Shown in pieces: positions 25,470 to 33,306 of a stretch of 64,000 nucleotides of DNA. Below the pieces are notes generated by a model that saw nothing but the letters and a program-made list of their open reading frames with translations, ran no database searches and was not told the DNA's origin. Position numbers and translations under genes: made by a program. The DNA comes from Deinococcus sp. Arct2-2. GTDB lineage: Bacteria > Deinococcota > Deinococci > Deinococcales > Deinococcaceae. The stretch spans positions 1-64,000 of the forward strand of contig NZ_SSNW01000002.1 in the NCBI RefSeq assembly GCF_004801315.1. The letters are read 5' to 3'. How positions within the stretch are numbered: the first letter of the stretch is position 1; each line of letters opens with the position of its first letter.

Positions 25470-26957
25470 ATGAAGATTATTAATCCGCTGAACTCCCGCC
25501 GCACACCCTTAATGCTGTTGGTCACGGCATCGTTGCTGAGCGCCTGCGGAACCTCCGTTCTCTCCTCCGCCGACCCGGTGGCCCCCTCGGCTGAGGCCTC
25601 CTTTCAAGCCGAGCAGGCGACTGTGGAACGCGCCACTCAGTTTTCCGGTGAACAACTCCAGCCGCAAACGGTGGTGCAGCCGGGAACATTGCGCGACGCC
25701 GAAATCATCGACGACCCAGCGGCCAGCGGCGGCAAAGCTGTGGGGCTGTACAGCACAGGCAGCAGCGTGCGTTTCACTGTGCCAGCCACAACCAAAGCGG
25801 GCAGCTACCTGATCCGGGTCAAGGCACTGGCCGAGGCTTATCAGGGCAACCCAGTCGTGGCCTTGCGGCGCGGCGGTGTGGAATTGGCACGGCTAGAGAT
25901 CAAGTCGGCCACTTACGCGACTGTCTCGTTTGGCAAGTTCACTCTTGCGCCCGGCGACCGGCTGAGCGTGGTGTTCCTGAACGGCGAGCAGACTTGGAAC
26001 CGGGGCACGTTGATCGACGAATTGCTGATCGACCCGGTGACGGCGGCCACGACGCCTGCCCCAACCCCGACTCCGCCCAAGCCCACGCCTCCTGCTCCCA
26101 CTCCCGTTCCTACGCCGCCCGCCCCTGTTCCTGCTCCAACTCCGGTTCCGGCTCCCGCCCCGACTCCCACGCCTCCTGCTGCCCCCACCACAGGCCTCAA
26201 GCTGCCGCCCACCGGCACCGTATCTTGGGATTGGCAAATCGGCGCGGGGAGCGACAGCAACGTCACCGTTCCCAGCGGAGTGAAATTGATAGATCTGGAC
26301 GGCTTCGATATTTCGGCGGCAAAAGTGGCGCAGCTGAACAGTCAGGGCGTCTACACCGTTTGCTATTTGGATGTCGGCAGCTACGAGCCGGGCCGCCCCG
26401 ATTCTGCCCAGTACCCCAGCTACCTGAAAATCCAGCAAGACCCCGATTGGCCCGCCGAGTACTTTTTGGATGTCAATGACGTGTTCAAACCCAATTCGGT
26501 GCTGGCTATCATCCTCAAAAACCGCTTCAAAATGTGCAAGGACAAAGGCTTCGCGGCCATCGAACCCGATAACTTGCAAAACGACGAAAATGTGAGCGGC
26601 GGCAAAATCACGACCCAGCAGCAGATCGATTTCAACGGCTGGGTGGCCGATCAGGCGCACGCCGCCGGGCTGGCGGTGCTCCAGAAAAACGGCCCCGACA
26701 AGATTTTGCTCAAAGACCGCACAGGCAAGATGATGGTGGAAAAATTCGACGGCATCTTGAACGAAGAGTGCCAGCAGTACGGCGAATGTGCTCCACTCGC
26801 CGAGTACGTGAAGCGCGGCAAGTTGGCCCTGAATACGGAATACAAGTCAGCCCTCGACTGCAATCTGTCGAACAGCCTCAAGATCAATACCATTCGCAAA
26901 GACTTGAATCTGGCGGGCGGCAACGCTTCCGGTTACAAACGCGAAAGCTGCAACTGA
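25470..26957 (+). CDS. GH114 endo-alpha-1,4-polygalactosaminidase lipoprotein
   Basis: Predicted surface lipoprotein that cuts alpha-1,4-linked galactosamine polymers. The product has 495 residues. The signal peptide ends in a lipobox LLSAC (Cys26). Residues about 45-190 form a beta-sandwich like CBM35/CBM6 sugar-binding modules. Residues about 193-240 are a Pro/Thr/Ala linker. The catalytic GH114 barrel follows, with LIDLDGFDIS (about 273-282), TVCYLDVGSYEPGRPD (about 296-311), FAAIEPDNLQNDEN (about 361-374) and a late NEECQQYGEC. The YLDVG and E-P-D motifs hold the expected acidic residues. It converges on the polysaccharide operon at 27-36 kb and may trim or release that polymer. The family call is firm; activity on the local polymer is inferred. 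Confidence 0.88.
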   Translation: MKIINPLNSRRTPLMLLVTASLLSACGTSVLSSADPVAPSAEASFQAEQATVERATQFSGEQLQPQTVVQPGTLRDAEIIDDPAASGGKAVGLYSTGSSVRFTVPATTKAGSYLIRVKALAEAYQGNPVVALRRGGVELARLEIKSATYATVSFGKFTLAPGDRLSVVFLNGEQTWNRGTLIDELLIDPVTAATTPAPTPTPPKPTPPAPTPVPTPPAPVPAPTPVPAPAPTPTPPAAPTTGLKLPPTGTVSWDWQIGAGSDSNVTVPSGVKLIDLDGFDISAAKVAQLNSQGVYTVCYLDVGSYEPGRPDSAQYPSYLKIQQDPDWPAEYFLDVNDVFKPNSVLAIILKNRFKMCKDKGFAAIEPDNLQNDENVSGGKITTQQQIDFNGWVADQAHAAGLAVLQKNGPDKILLKDRTGKMMVEKFDGILNEECQQYGECAPLAEYVKRGKLALNTEYKSALDCNLSNSLKINTIRKDLNLAGGNASGYKRESCN

Positions 26958-27147
26958 TCAGCGTTTTGTGAAGAGTGAGTGGGCAGGGTAGCCAAAAGCT
27001 AAAGCCCCCTGACCGAAACTAAAGTGAAGATGCGTTCCAGTCGGACTTGTACAGTCGGCTGGGCGCATCTCCTGTTGATCTAGTTTCCGCTGAGTTGGCT
27101 TCATTGGTTTGCTCTTGATCAATTAGAGCGCTGACGTTTTCAACCCG
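26958..27147. other. Convergent spacer with a long hairpin
   Basis: Between two convergent genes, gatgcg...ccag at 27029-27040 pairs with ctgg...cgcatc at 27059-27069. There is no U-run on either side, so it is a structured spacer more than a proven terminator. Confidence 0.35.
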
Positions 27148-28092
27148 CTAGCGGCCGAGGCTGCTATGTCCACCGCCCTGTGCGGTGGTGTTCTGTCTGG
27201 CAGCTCCAGACCGCTTGGGCGGCGGCGTGTACCCTGTGGGCAACGAGAGTTCGCGGTTGCTGATGAACGTGGACACGCCGAAGCTGGCTGCCCGCCGCAG
27301 CGCGAACCTTCGGAGCTGGGGGGTATCGGCGTAGTCGAGGGCGTACACCTCTAAACCCAGCCGCCGCACTTGCTCTAACAGGTGCGAGGTGTATTCCAAT
27401 TCCGGCTTGGTGTAGGCGCGGTAGCCTTCTGGCCCGGTACTGGGCTGATCGGTTCTGGGCTGATCGGCACTGAACTGATTGGCACCGGGCTGATCTGCAC
27501 CGGGTTGACTTGCACTGAACTGGCCCGAACTGGCCTGCCAAGTCGTCGAGAAAGATTCGATCAGCACGCCGTTGACGGTGCCACGTAACCGGTGGAGCAG
27601 GCCAACGCCCCGGTTGGTCAACAGGTAGCGGGGGCCAGCCCACTGGCGCACCAACCGCACCAGTTTCAGCATGCCCCGCACTTGCCGGGGGTCGCGGGTA
27701 GCCGCGTCGAGGGTATCCAGAAAAAAGCCGCTGAACACAGCATTGCCGCGCATCACTTGTGCCTGAATATGTGCCCGCCACGCCGGATGGCTGGCATTGA
27801 CCAAGCGGGTCTTCCAGACGGTCGGCGGTTCATCGGTCAGCCAGTCTTGCGGTTGGCCGCTGCCGTCTTCCCCGAGGCTCAGGTAAGCCAACACCTGCAC
27901 GCCGCGCTGGCGCAACCAAGTCACCTGAGCGGCGCTGAAATGACCCGGCTGTACCACCACCCGCTGATAGCGGGCCAGCAGCGGCAAGGCGTCTTGGCCG
28001 TAATACAGCGCCAGAGCATGACGGTGACGGCTGCGCTCCGGAACCGAAGACGGCACGGGAGGGAGAGGAGAAGTACGGGTCAGACGGCCCAT
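27148..28092 (-). CDS. PelA-type glycoside hydrolase (GH114/GH166-like), separate protein
   Basis: The product has 314 residues and matches the N-terminal hydrolase half of PelA, which cuts galactosamine-rich Pel polymer. It begins a TIM barrel at ALALYYGQDALPLLARYQRVVVQP (about 27-50), then QVLAYLSLGEDG; FSGFFLDTLDAA (Asp126) and VNGVLIESFSTTW (Glu179) are the acidic motifs shared with the PelA hydrolase. A low-complexity insert (about 190-220) of five-residue repeats (ADQPG type) is encoded by 15-bp tandem repeats and interrupts the barrel. No signal peptide is visible, unlike in PelA. The start overlaps the deacetylase stop (TGATG), so the two halves of PelA are translated in tandem. Confidence 0.8.
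   Translation of the reverse strand: MGRLTRTSPLPPVPSSVPERSRHRHALALYYGQDALPLLARYQRVVVQPGHFSAAQVTWLRQRGVQVLAYLSLGEDGSGQPQDWLTDEPPTVWKTRLVNASHPAWRAHIQAQVMRGNAVFSGFFLDTLDAATRDPRQVRGMLKLVRLVRQWAGPRYLLTNRGVGLLHRLRGTVNGVLIESFSTTWQASSGQFSASQPGADQPGANQFSADQPRTDQPSTGPEGYRAYTKPELEYTSHLLEQVRRLGLEVYALDYADTPQLRRFALRRAASFGVSTFISNRELSLPTGYTPPPKRSGAARQNTTAQGGGHSSLGR
27436..27525. repeat. 15-bp tandem repeat, six units, inside the hydrolase gene
   Basis: Six units like ggtactgggctgatc follow in register at 27436, 27451, 27466, 27481, 27496 and 27511; a seventh is degenerate. On the coding (minus) strand they give pentapeptides such as QPGAD, QPGAN, QFSAD and QPRTD. Since 15 is a multiple of 3, changes in copy number keep the frame. 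Confidence 0.9.
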
Positions 28093-30248
28093 CAGGGCAC
28101 AGGCGCCGTAACGACCTGTCCAGCCCCCAACGTAAACGTGCTGATGGTATTGCCGCTATACACTTCGCTGCTGCCGAGGCCACTTGCCGCTGCACCCGTG
28201 ACGAAGCCTGCTCCACCGCCCACAGAACGCAGCGTCAAGGTTTTGGCGGCCCTATCCCAACTGCCGCTCATGCCGCTCTTCATATAAGAGGTTCGGGCTT
28301 CGATGTAGGCTCCGAGGCTGTCCCAGCGCAGGGTTTTCAGGGGCAGGGTGCTGTATTTGGAATATTTGGTCAGCAGCGCCGATTCCCAGTCGGAGGCGAG
28401 GCTGCGGCCTGTGGTGTGCTGGCGCAAGTTGCCCTGATGCATGTAGTGCGGGTAGGCGCTGCCGCTGAGGACGTGACCGAGGGCCAAATCGGTCTCTTTG
28501 TCGAGATATTGATTGTAGGTGAGATCGGCGGGCCAGTACGGAGCCGTTCCGGTGGGGCCGTACACGCCGTTGTAGGCCGTGACTGCCTGCGCGGGCGTGG
28601 TCACATGGTAAAAAACGTTGGTGGGCCAGCGCGGAATCAGGAAAATATTGGGGTTCAGCGGGTGGGTCAGGCCGCAGTTCATGCAGCCCGCATCCCACTG
28701 GCTGGGCACAGAGCGGTTAGAAGACAGGTAGCGCGTGCCTGTGTTTTGGGCCGCCGACAAGAAACTCGTATTGGACGCAGCCAAGCCGAAATCTGTTTTG
28801 GGGCCTTCGCCCGCCGGGTTGTAATAGCCCAGCCCCGACATGTCGCCCGTAACCAGACTCTTGGTACTGATATTCAGGCCCAGTTGCGCCCCGATGGTCA
28901 GATTGGGCTGCAACTGTGCAAACGAATCGTCGTAGTTCAGGAAATCCATGTACAGGTGATCGCGGGTGTGGCTGACCCAATCGAAACTGTTGGCGAGGCA
29001 GCGCGACATACTGGTCAGGCGGTCAGGGCTGACGGCGTTGGTCGCACAGCTCAGGGGTGCGGCGGTATTGGCTCCCCCACCGTTGTACACGATGGCAAAC
29101 TTAAATTCTGAAGAAACCGGATACCGCTGACGCAAGGACGTTTGCTGCGCTGACAACGAGAGGGCGTCGCTGGCCGAGATGCGGAAGGCGTCGGGGCTGA
29201 CGGTTTTAGTGGTGGCGTTGTACAGGTCGCCGGGCAAGAACCAGTCATCGATGTCGAGTTGATTGAACCGGCGGTATTCACCCAGATGCACGCCTTTGGT
29301 GAGCCACTTGACGAGGCTGTACCCCAACAGTTCGGAATGCAGCAGATCAGGGTTTTGGGCAAAGGTCAGGGCCAGCCGTTCGCGCCCGGCGGTGTCCGAG
29401 CGGGCCGCCAGCACGCGGCCATTTGCATCGCTGAGCAGCGGTGTGGTGGTGACGCCCGGCACGGCAGCCACCGTCGCCGGGTAGTTGTAGGCGTACTGAA
29501 TGGGCAAGACGACTCCGGGGCGCAGGTCGGTGAAGACGCCGTTGCCCGCCGCCGTAAGCTTGGGATTGGCGGTGGCCGACGCCAGCCCAGCGTCACGCAG
29601 GCCGTAATCTTCGGGCCAGGAGCTGGGGTAGGTGTACAGCGACACTTGGCGCACCTTGTAGTCTTGCTCGTATTGCCACAGCAGGTTCCAGCCTGCCCAG
29701 TCCAGCGCACTTTGCCAGTTGCCCGGACTGGCCTCGTACGCCAGATTCCCAGTGGTTAACATGACACCCTGATACTTGCCCGTGCCGTCTTCGGCCACCA
29801 ACGTATCGGCGGTGAAACTGCCCGGCACACTGGGATTGACTACGTCGTAGGGCACGCCCGCCTGCGCCAGCATGGTCGTCGCGGCGCTTTGGGTTCCGTC
29901 ATAAGCGTTGGCGCTCAGCACCAGCACTTTGAGGGCCACCACATTCGTATTGGGCGTGAGACTCAGGGTTTGCAGAGGCAGCCGGGGCTTGGCTCCACGA
30001 AGCTCCCGCAGCGGCGTGACATTGCGGGCGTCGGGCCGGGCAGGTGGGGCAAGCGCAGGGGCGTGCAGGTGGTTTTGCAGATGACTGAAGTCGTCGGCAC
30101 CCTGATCGCCAGCCTGAATCTCATCTGGCTGCGCCTGCACGGTCTTGGTGTCCTGCATACAGCCGCCCAGCAGCAGCAGTCCTGCCACGGTCAGGACTGC
30201 CTGAGCCGCCGTTTTGTACCCTAAATGCCTAGATCCGGGATTTTTCAT
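28092..30248 (-). CDS. PelA/Agd3-like polysaccharide deacetylase lipoprotein
   Basis: Predicted envelope-anchored N-deacetylase of galactosamine-containing polymer. The product has 718 residues. The signal peptide ends LLGGC (Cys30). Residues about 100-320 form an alpha/beta plus beta-rich part like the CBM87-type region of Agd3. The catalytic barrel shows the metal-dependent deacetylase set: FNQLDIDDWFLPGD (about 328-341, DxDD), DWVSHTRDHLY (about 423-433, HxxxH metal pair), RYLSSNRSVPSQWD (about 506-519) and YPHYMHQGNLRQ (about 599-610, late His). A beta-sandwich closes the protein. It most resembles CE18 enzymes and the deacetylase half of PelA. The ATG has AAAGGAG 7 bases upstream, inside the end of the preceding gene (20-base overlap). 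Confidence 0.82.
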   Translation of the reverse strand: MKNPGSRHLGYKTAAQAVLTVAGLLLLGGCMQDTKTVQAQPDEIQAGDQGADDFSHLQNHLHAPALAPPARPDARNVTPLRELRGAKPRLPLQTLSLTPNTNVVALKVLVLSANAYDGTQSAATTMLAQAGVPYDVVNPSVPGSFTADTLVAEDGTGKYQGVMLTTGNLAYEASPGNWQSALDWAGWNLLWQYEQDYKVRQVSLYTYPSSWPEDYGLRDAGLASATANPKLTAAGNGVFTDLRPGVVLPIQYAYNYPATVAAVPGVTTTPLLSDANGRVLAARSDTAGRERLALTFAQNPDLLHSELLGYSLVKWLTKGVHLGEYRRFNQLDIDDWFLPGDLYNATTKTVSPDAFRISASDALSLSAQQTSLRQRYPVSSEFKFAIVYNGGGANTAAPLSCATNAVSPDRLTSMSRCLANSFDWVSHTRDHLYMDFLNYDDSFAQLQPNLTIGAQLGLNISTKSLVTGDMSGLGYYNPAGEGPKTDFGLAASNTSFLSAAQNTGTRYLSSNRSVPSQWDAGCMNCGLTHPLNPNIFLIPRWPTNVFYHVTTPAQAVTAYNGVYGPTGTAPYWPADLTYNQYLDKETDLALGHVLSGSAYPHYMHQGNLRQHTTGRSLASDWESALLTKYSKYSTLPLKTLRWDSLGAYIEARTSYMKSGMSGSWDRAAKTLTLRSVGGGAGFVTGAAASGLGSSEVYSGNTISTFTLGAGQVVTAPVP

Positions 30249-31335
30249 GTGCAGACTCCTTTGGTACGGGCGAGCGGGGGCCAGGTGAGCTTGGTCCTGA
30301 CAAGATCGAGCCTGACGGGAGGTGACCCGGTGGAAATGCGGAAGGCGCGTCCCAATCCAGGGGCGACGGGTGAAACCACAGGTCGTGGAGAGCGTCTTCG
30401 AAGGTGTAATGCGGAGACCAACCGAGGGCGCAGAGTTGCTGAATGCTGGCCTGCTGGCTCTGCACCGTGTCGGAACGCGGCGAACTGGGAGCTGTTTCGG
30501 TGATGCGGCCCGTGAATCCGGCCAATTGCGCCAAGCCGCTCACCACAGCGCGGGAGGGGCGTGCTTGCCCAGAACCCACATTCAGCACGCCAGCACTTGG
30601 GAGGGCAGAGGGCTGGAGAGCCGCAGACACGAACTCTGACGGACACTGACCCAAGTGGGCAGCAAACACGGCGGCGCGGGCCACGTCACGCACATCCACG
30701 TAATCGCGTTTGCTCGACAGATCACCGAAGCTAAGGGTGCCGCTGGGGGCACTGTTGGGCTGCCGCATGGCCTCGCGCAGCAGGCTCGCGGCGTGTCCAG
30801 GCAAGGTGGCCCCGCTTTGGCCCGCGCCCAGCGGATTAAACACCCGCAGCACCACGCCCCGCGCCGTATTCCAGTGGAGGGCCTCCTGAATCAGTTGCGT
30901 GGCGGCCAATTTGCCCACGCCGTAAGGGCTGACGGGGTGACAAGGCGCGTCTTCTTTGACCGGGAGCCCGGGCGCCGTGACGCCGTATTCTGCCGCCGAA
31001 CCCAGATGCACCAGCCAGGGCCACAGTTGCAGCCGGTTCAGACTGGCCAGCAACCCGGAGACGATCAGCATATTGCCGTCGAACAGCTCTTGCGGGGTTC
31101 CGGACACCCGGCCAGCGGCATTGATAATCACGTCTGGGCGGGCCGCCGTGATCAGGCAGTCCCACGCCGAGGCGCTGGCCCGCACCAAATCCAGCTGGGC
31201 GCGGGGCGGCCCCACCAACGTCAGGAGGTCAGGCTGTTGCCGCAGCCGCCGCCCGATGTGCAGGCCGATAAAACCGCCGCCGCCGAGCAGCAACACGCGG
31301 GTCAGGCGCGGGGTTGGGGAGTGAGGGGGCTGCAT
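30229..31335 (-). CDS. NAD-dependent epimerase/dehydratase (extended SDR)
   Basis: Sugar-nucleotide-modifying enzyme in the exopolysaccharide operon. The product has 368 residues. RVLLLGGGGFIGLHIGRRL (about 13-31) is the cofactor loop, DVIINAAGRVSG follows, HLGSAAEYGVTAPGLPVKEDA carries the catalytic serine, and SPYGVGKLAATQLI the YxxxK pair. The last 45 residues are Pro/Ser-rich and appear disordered; their coding DNA overlaps the start of the deacetylase gene. The closest general match is GDP-sugar or UDP-sugar epimerases/reductases such as RmlD-like and RfbJ-like proteins; the substrate cannot be named. It may reduce the 4-keto product of the LegB-like dehydratase. Confidence 0.8.
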   Translation of the reverse strand: MQPPHSPTPRLTRVLLLGGGGFIGLHIGRRLRQQPDLLTLVGPPRAQLDLVRASASAWDCLITAARPDVIINAAGRVSGTPQELFDGNMLIVSGLLASLNRLQLWPWLVHLGSAAEYGVTAPGLPVKEDAPCHPVSPYGVGKLAATQLIQEALHWNTARGVVLRVFNPLGAGQSGATLPGHAASLLREAMRQPNSAPSGTLSFGDLSSKRDYVDVRDVARAAVFAAHLGQCPSEFVSAALQPSALPSAGVLNVGSGQARPSRAVVSGLAQLAGFTGRITETAPSSPRSDTVQSQQASIQQLCALGWSPHYTFEDALHDLWFHPSPLDWDAPSAFPPGHLPSGSILSGPSSPGPRSPVPKESAHEKSRI

Positions 31336-31344
31336 ACATCCGGC

Positions 31345-32133
31345 CTAGTTGCTGGGCTGCGGGGCCCGCAGGTCGGCAGATTCGGCAAGTTCGCTGGGAC
31401 CAAAGCCCGGCAAGTCCGACGCGAACCCCGGCATCAGCTGAGGCAGGCGGGTGTTGAACTCGGCGTTGGCGCGGTCATAGTCTTCGGGGCGGCCGATATC
31501 GAGCCAGTAGCCGTTGAACGGAAAGCTGGCCGGATGCTGGTTGCGGGCTAGCAAATCCAGAACCAGATCATCGAAGCCGAAGGGTTGGCCGGGCGCGTAG
31601 TTGGTGAGCGTGGCGCGCGAAAAACCGTAGATGCCCATGCTGACCATAAAATCGAAGACGGGCTTTTCACGGAACTTGATGATCTCGCCTTCCTGAATAT
31701 CCAGCACGCCAAATTCACTGCGAACTTCGCGGGCGTAGGTCGCCACCGTGACGGGCGCGGCAGAGGCGCTGTGTTGGCGCAGCAGCTTGCCGTAATCGAG
31801 GTCCGTCAGGACGTCGCCGTTCATGACCAAAAAGTGTTCGGGCAGCGTATGCAGTGCGCCCAGCAGCGGCCCGATGGTGCCCAGTGGCGAGGTTTCTTGC
31901 AAGTAGTTGACGTTCAGGCCCCAGCGCCCGCCGTCACCCACGAAGGCCCGGATCAGCGGTCCCATATGCCCGATCGCCAGCGTCACGCGCCGGAATCCGA
32001 AGTGCGACAGTTGGTGCAACACGATTTCGAGGATGGAAAAGCGGTCGCCGATGGGCACGAGCGGCTTGGGAACGCAGGTGGTGTAGGGAAGAAGCCGGGT
32101 GCCTTTGCCGCCTGCCAGAATAACTGCGTGCAT
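31345..32133 (-). CDS. Sugar-1-phosphate nucleotidyltransferase
   Basis: Makes an NDP-sugar from NTP and a sugar-1-phosphate. The product has 262 residues. HAVILAGGKGTRLLPYTTCVPKPLVPIGDRF (about 2-32) is the full NTP-transferase signature; PEHFLVMNGDVLTDLDY (about 98-115) carries the metal aspartate; REVRSEFGVLDIQEGEIIKFREKP and FNGYWLDIGRPEDYDRANAEF are product-site motifs. There is no hexapeptide-repeat C-terminal domain, so it is the short RfbA/RfbF/MobA-like form. AAGGAG precedes the ATG. It lies between two sugar-nucleotide SDR genes, which fits supply of the precursor for the PelF-like transferase. Nucleotide and sugar are unknown. Confidence 0.87.
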   Translation of the reverse strand: MHAVILAGGKGTRLLPYTTCVPKPLVPIGDRFSILEIVLHQLSHFGFRRVTLAIGHMGPLIRAFVGDGGRWGLNVNYLQETSPLGTIGPLLGALHTLPEHFLVMNGDVLTDLDYGKLLRQHSASAAPVTVATYAREVRSEFGVLDIQEGEIIKFREKPVFDFMVSMGIYGFSRATLTNYAPGQPFGFDDLVLDLLARNQHPASFPFNGYWLDIGRPEDYDRANAEFNTRLPQLMPGFASDLPGFGPSELAESADLRAPQPSN

Positions 32134-32183
32134 GATGAGTCTCCTTTTGGGGAATGAAATGAGAGGTAAAGGTTGGAGGGCAA

Positions 32184-32221
32184 CCCCCCCGTTGCTTTAC
32201 ACCGCCCTCCTTAGAGGGGAG
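32184..32221. repeat. Single copy of the dispersed CCCCCGTTGC...CCTTAGAGGGG repeat
   Basis: It reads ccccccgttgctttacacc, gccctccttagagggga. It has the same ends as the copies at 21938 and 62747, with a changed centre. It lies in the 102-base gap between the nucleotidyltransferase and the LegB-like gene, inside the operon. Confidence 0.65.
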
Positions 32222-32235
32222 CGCTAGAACACCTG

Positions 32236-33231
32236 CTACACCACGTACATCCCCGTGCGGTAGTGGGCCAGATTGCCGCCGTCCAGGAACCACGTGCTGG
32301 TGCGTTCCAGCCCCGAACGCAGCGGAAATTCGGGCTGCCAACCGGTCACGCGGCGCAGTTCTCCGCTGTTGCTCACGAGGCGCAGGACTTCTGAGGCGTC
32401 GGGGCGAAGGCGCACGGCTTCTTGCTGTATTTCCACCTCCCGGCCCATCACGTCGGCAATGGCCCCGATCAGTTCGCCCACCGACACCTCTACGCCAGTT
32501 CCGGTATTAAAGGTGCGCCCCACCACGTCGGCGGCCGGTGCGTTGCCCACCGCGAGGAAGGACTTCGCCGTGTCGGACACATAATTGAAGTCGCGGGTAG
32601 GAGCCAGAGAGCCGACTTTGACCACCGGGGCGCGGGCGGCGATTTGGCTGATGATGGTGGGAATGACGGCGCGGGCCGATTGGCGGGGGCCGTAAGTATT
32701 GAAGGGCCGCAGCGTGACCACGGGCAGGCCAAAGCTGAGGTGGTAACTTTCGGCCAACTTGTCGGCCCCTACCTTGGACGCCGCGTAGGGCGACTGTGCC
32801 TGCAACGGGTGAGACTCGTGAATGGGCACTTCCCGCGCCGTGCCGTAGACCTCGCTGGTGCTGGTGTGAATGACCCGCGGCGTGTGCAGATCGCGGGCAG
32901 CTTCCAGCACATTCAGTGTGCCCACCACATTGGTTTGTACGTAAGAATGGGGGGCCTGATAGGAATACGGAATGGCGATCAGGGCGGCCAGATGGTACAC
33001 CACTTCGGCGTCCCGCATGCACTCGCGCACCGACACCGGATCGCGCACATCGCCCATCACGACGTCTACATTCTCCAGCACGTCGGGCGGCAACTGATCC
33101 AGCCAGCCCCAAGCATTGAACGAGTTGTACAGCACCATCGCCCGCACCCGCACACCGCTTCTGACCAAGGCCTCTACCAAATGGGAGCCGATAAATCCTT
33201 CTGCACCTGTCACTGTCACGAGCTTATTCAT
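32236..33231 (-). CDS. LegB-like NAD-dependent sugar-nucleotide 4,6-dehydratase
   Basis: Extended SDR that probably turns an NDP-N-acetylhexosamine into its 4-keto-6-deoxy form. The product has 331 residues. VTVTGAEGFIGSHLVEALVRSG (about 4-25) binds NAD. The string RAMVLYNSFNAWGWLDQL (about 30-47) is characteristic of the LegB branch, as are VYHLAALIAIPYSYQAPHSYV and HTSTSEVYGTAREVPIHESHP (catalytic Thr/Ser) with SPYAASKVGADKLAESY (YxxxK) and RPFNTYGPRQSARAVIPTII. AAAGGAA precedes the ATG. If correct, the polymer or its precursor includes a 6-deoxy amino sugar, which is not part of classical Pel. GalE-type epimerase activity cannot be excluded. Confidence 0.83.
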   Translation of the reverse strand: MNKLVTVTGAEGFIGSHLVEALVRSGVRVRAMVLYNSFNAWGWLDQLPPDVLENVDVVMGDVRDPVSVRECMRDAEVVYHLAALIAIPYSYQAPHSYVQTNVVGTLNVLEAARDLHTPRVIHTSTSEVYGTAREVPIHESHPLQAQSPYAASKVGADKLAESYHLSFGLPVVTLRPFNTYGPRQSARAVIPTIISQIAARAPVVKVGSLAPTRDFNYVSDTAKSFLAVGNAPAADVVGRTFNTGTGVEVSVGELIGAIADVMGREVEIQQEAVRLRPDASEVLRLVSNSGELRRVTGWQPEFPLRSGLERTSTWFLDGGNLAHYRTGMYVV

Positions 33232-33306
33232 GGGCGTTCCTTTTCAACCAGCAGCTGTTGGAGAGAGGGTTTTGAATGGAGAGACAGAGGGAAAGGGCGC
33301 AGAGGT

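Noticed and set aside
27029..27069. Hairpin between convergent genes as a terminator
   Set aside because: Good stem but no U-run on either strand; kept only as a structured spacer.
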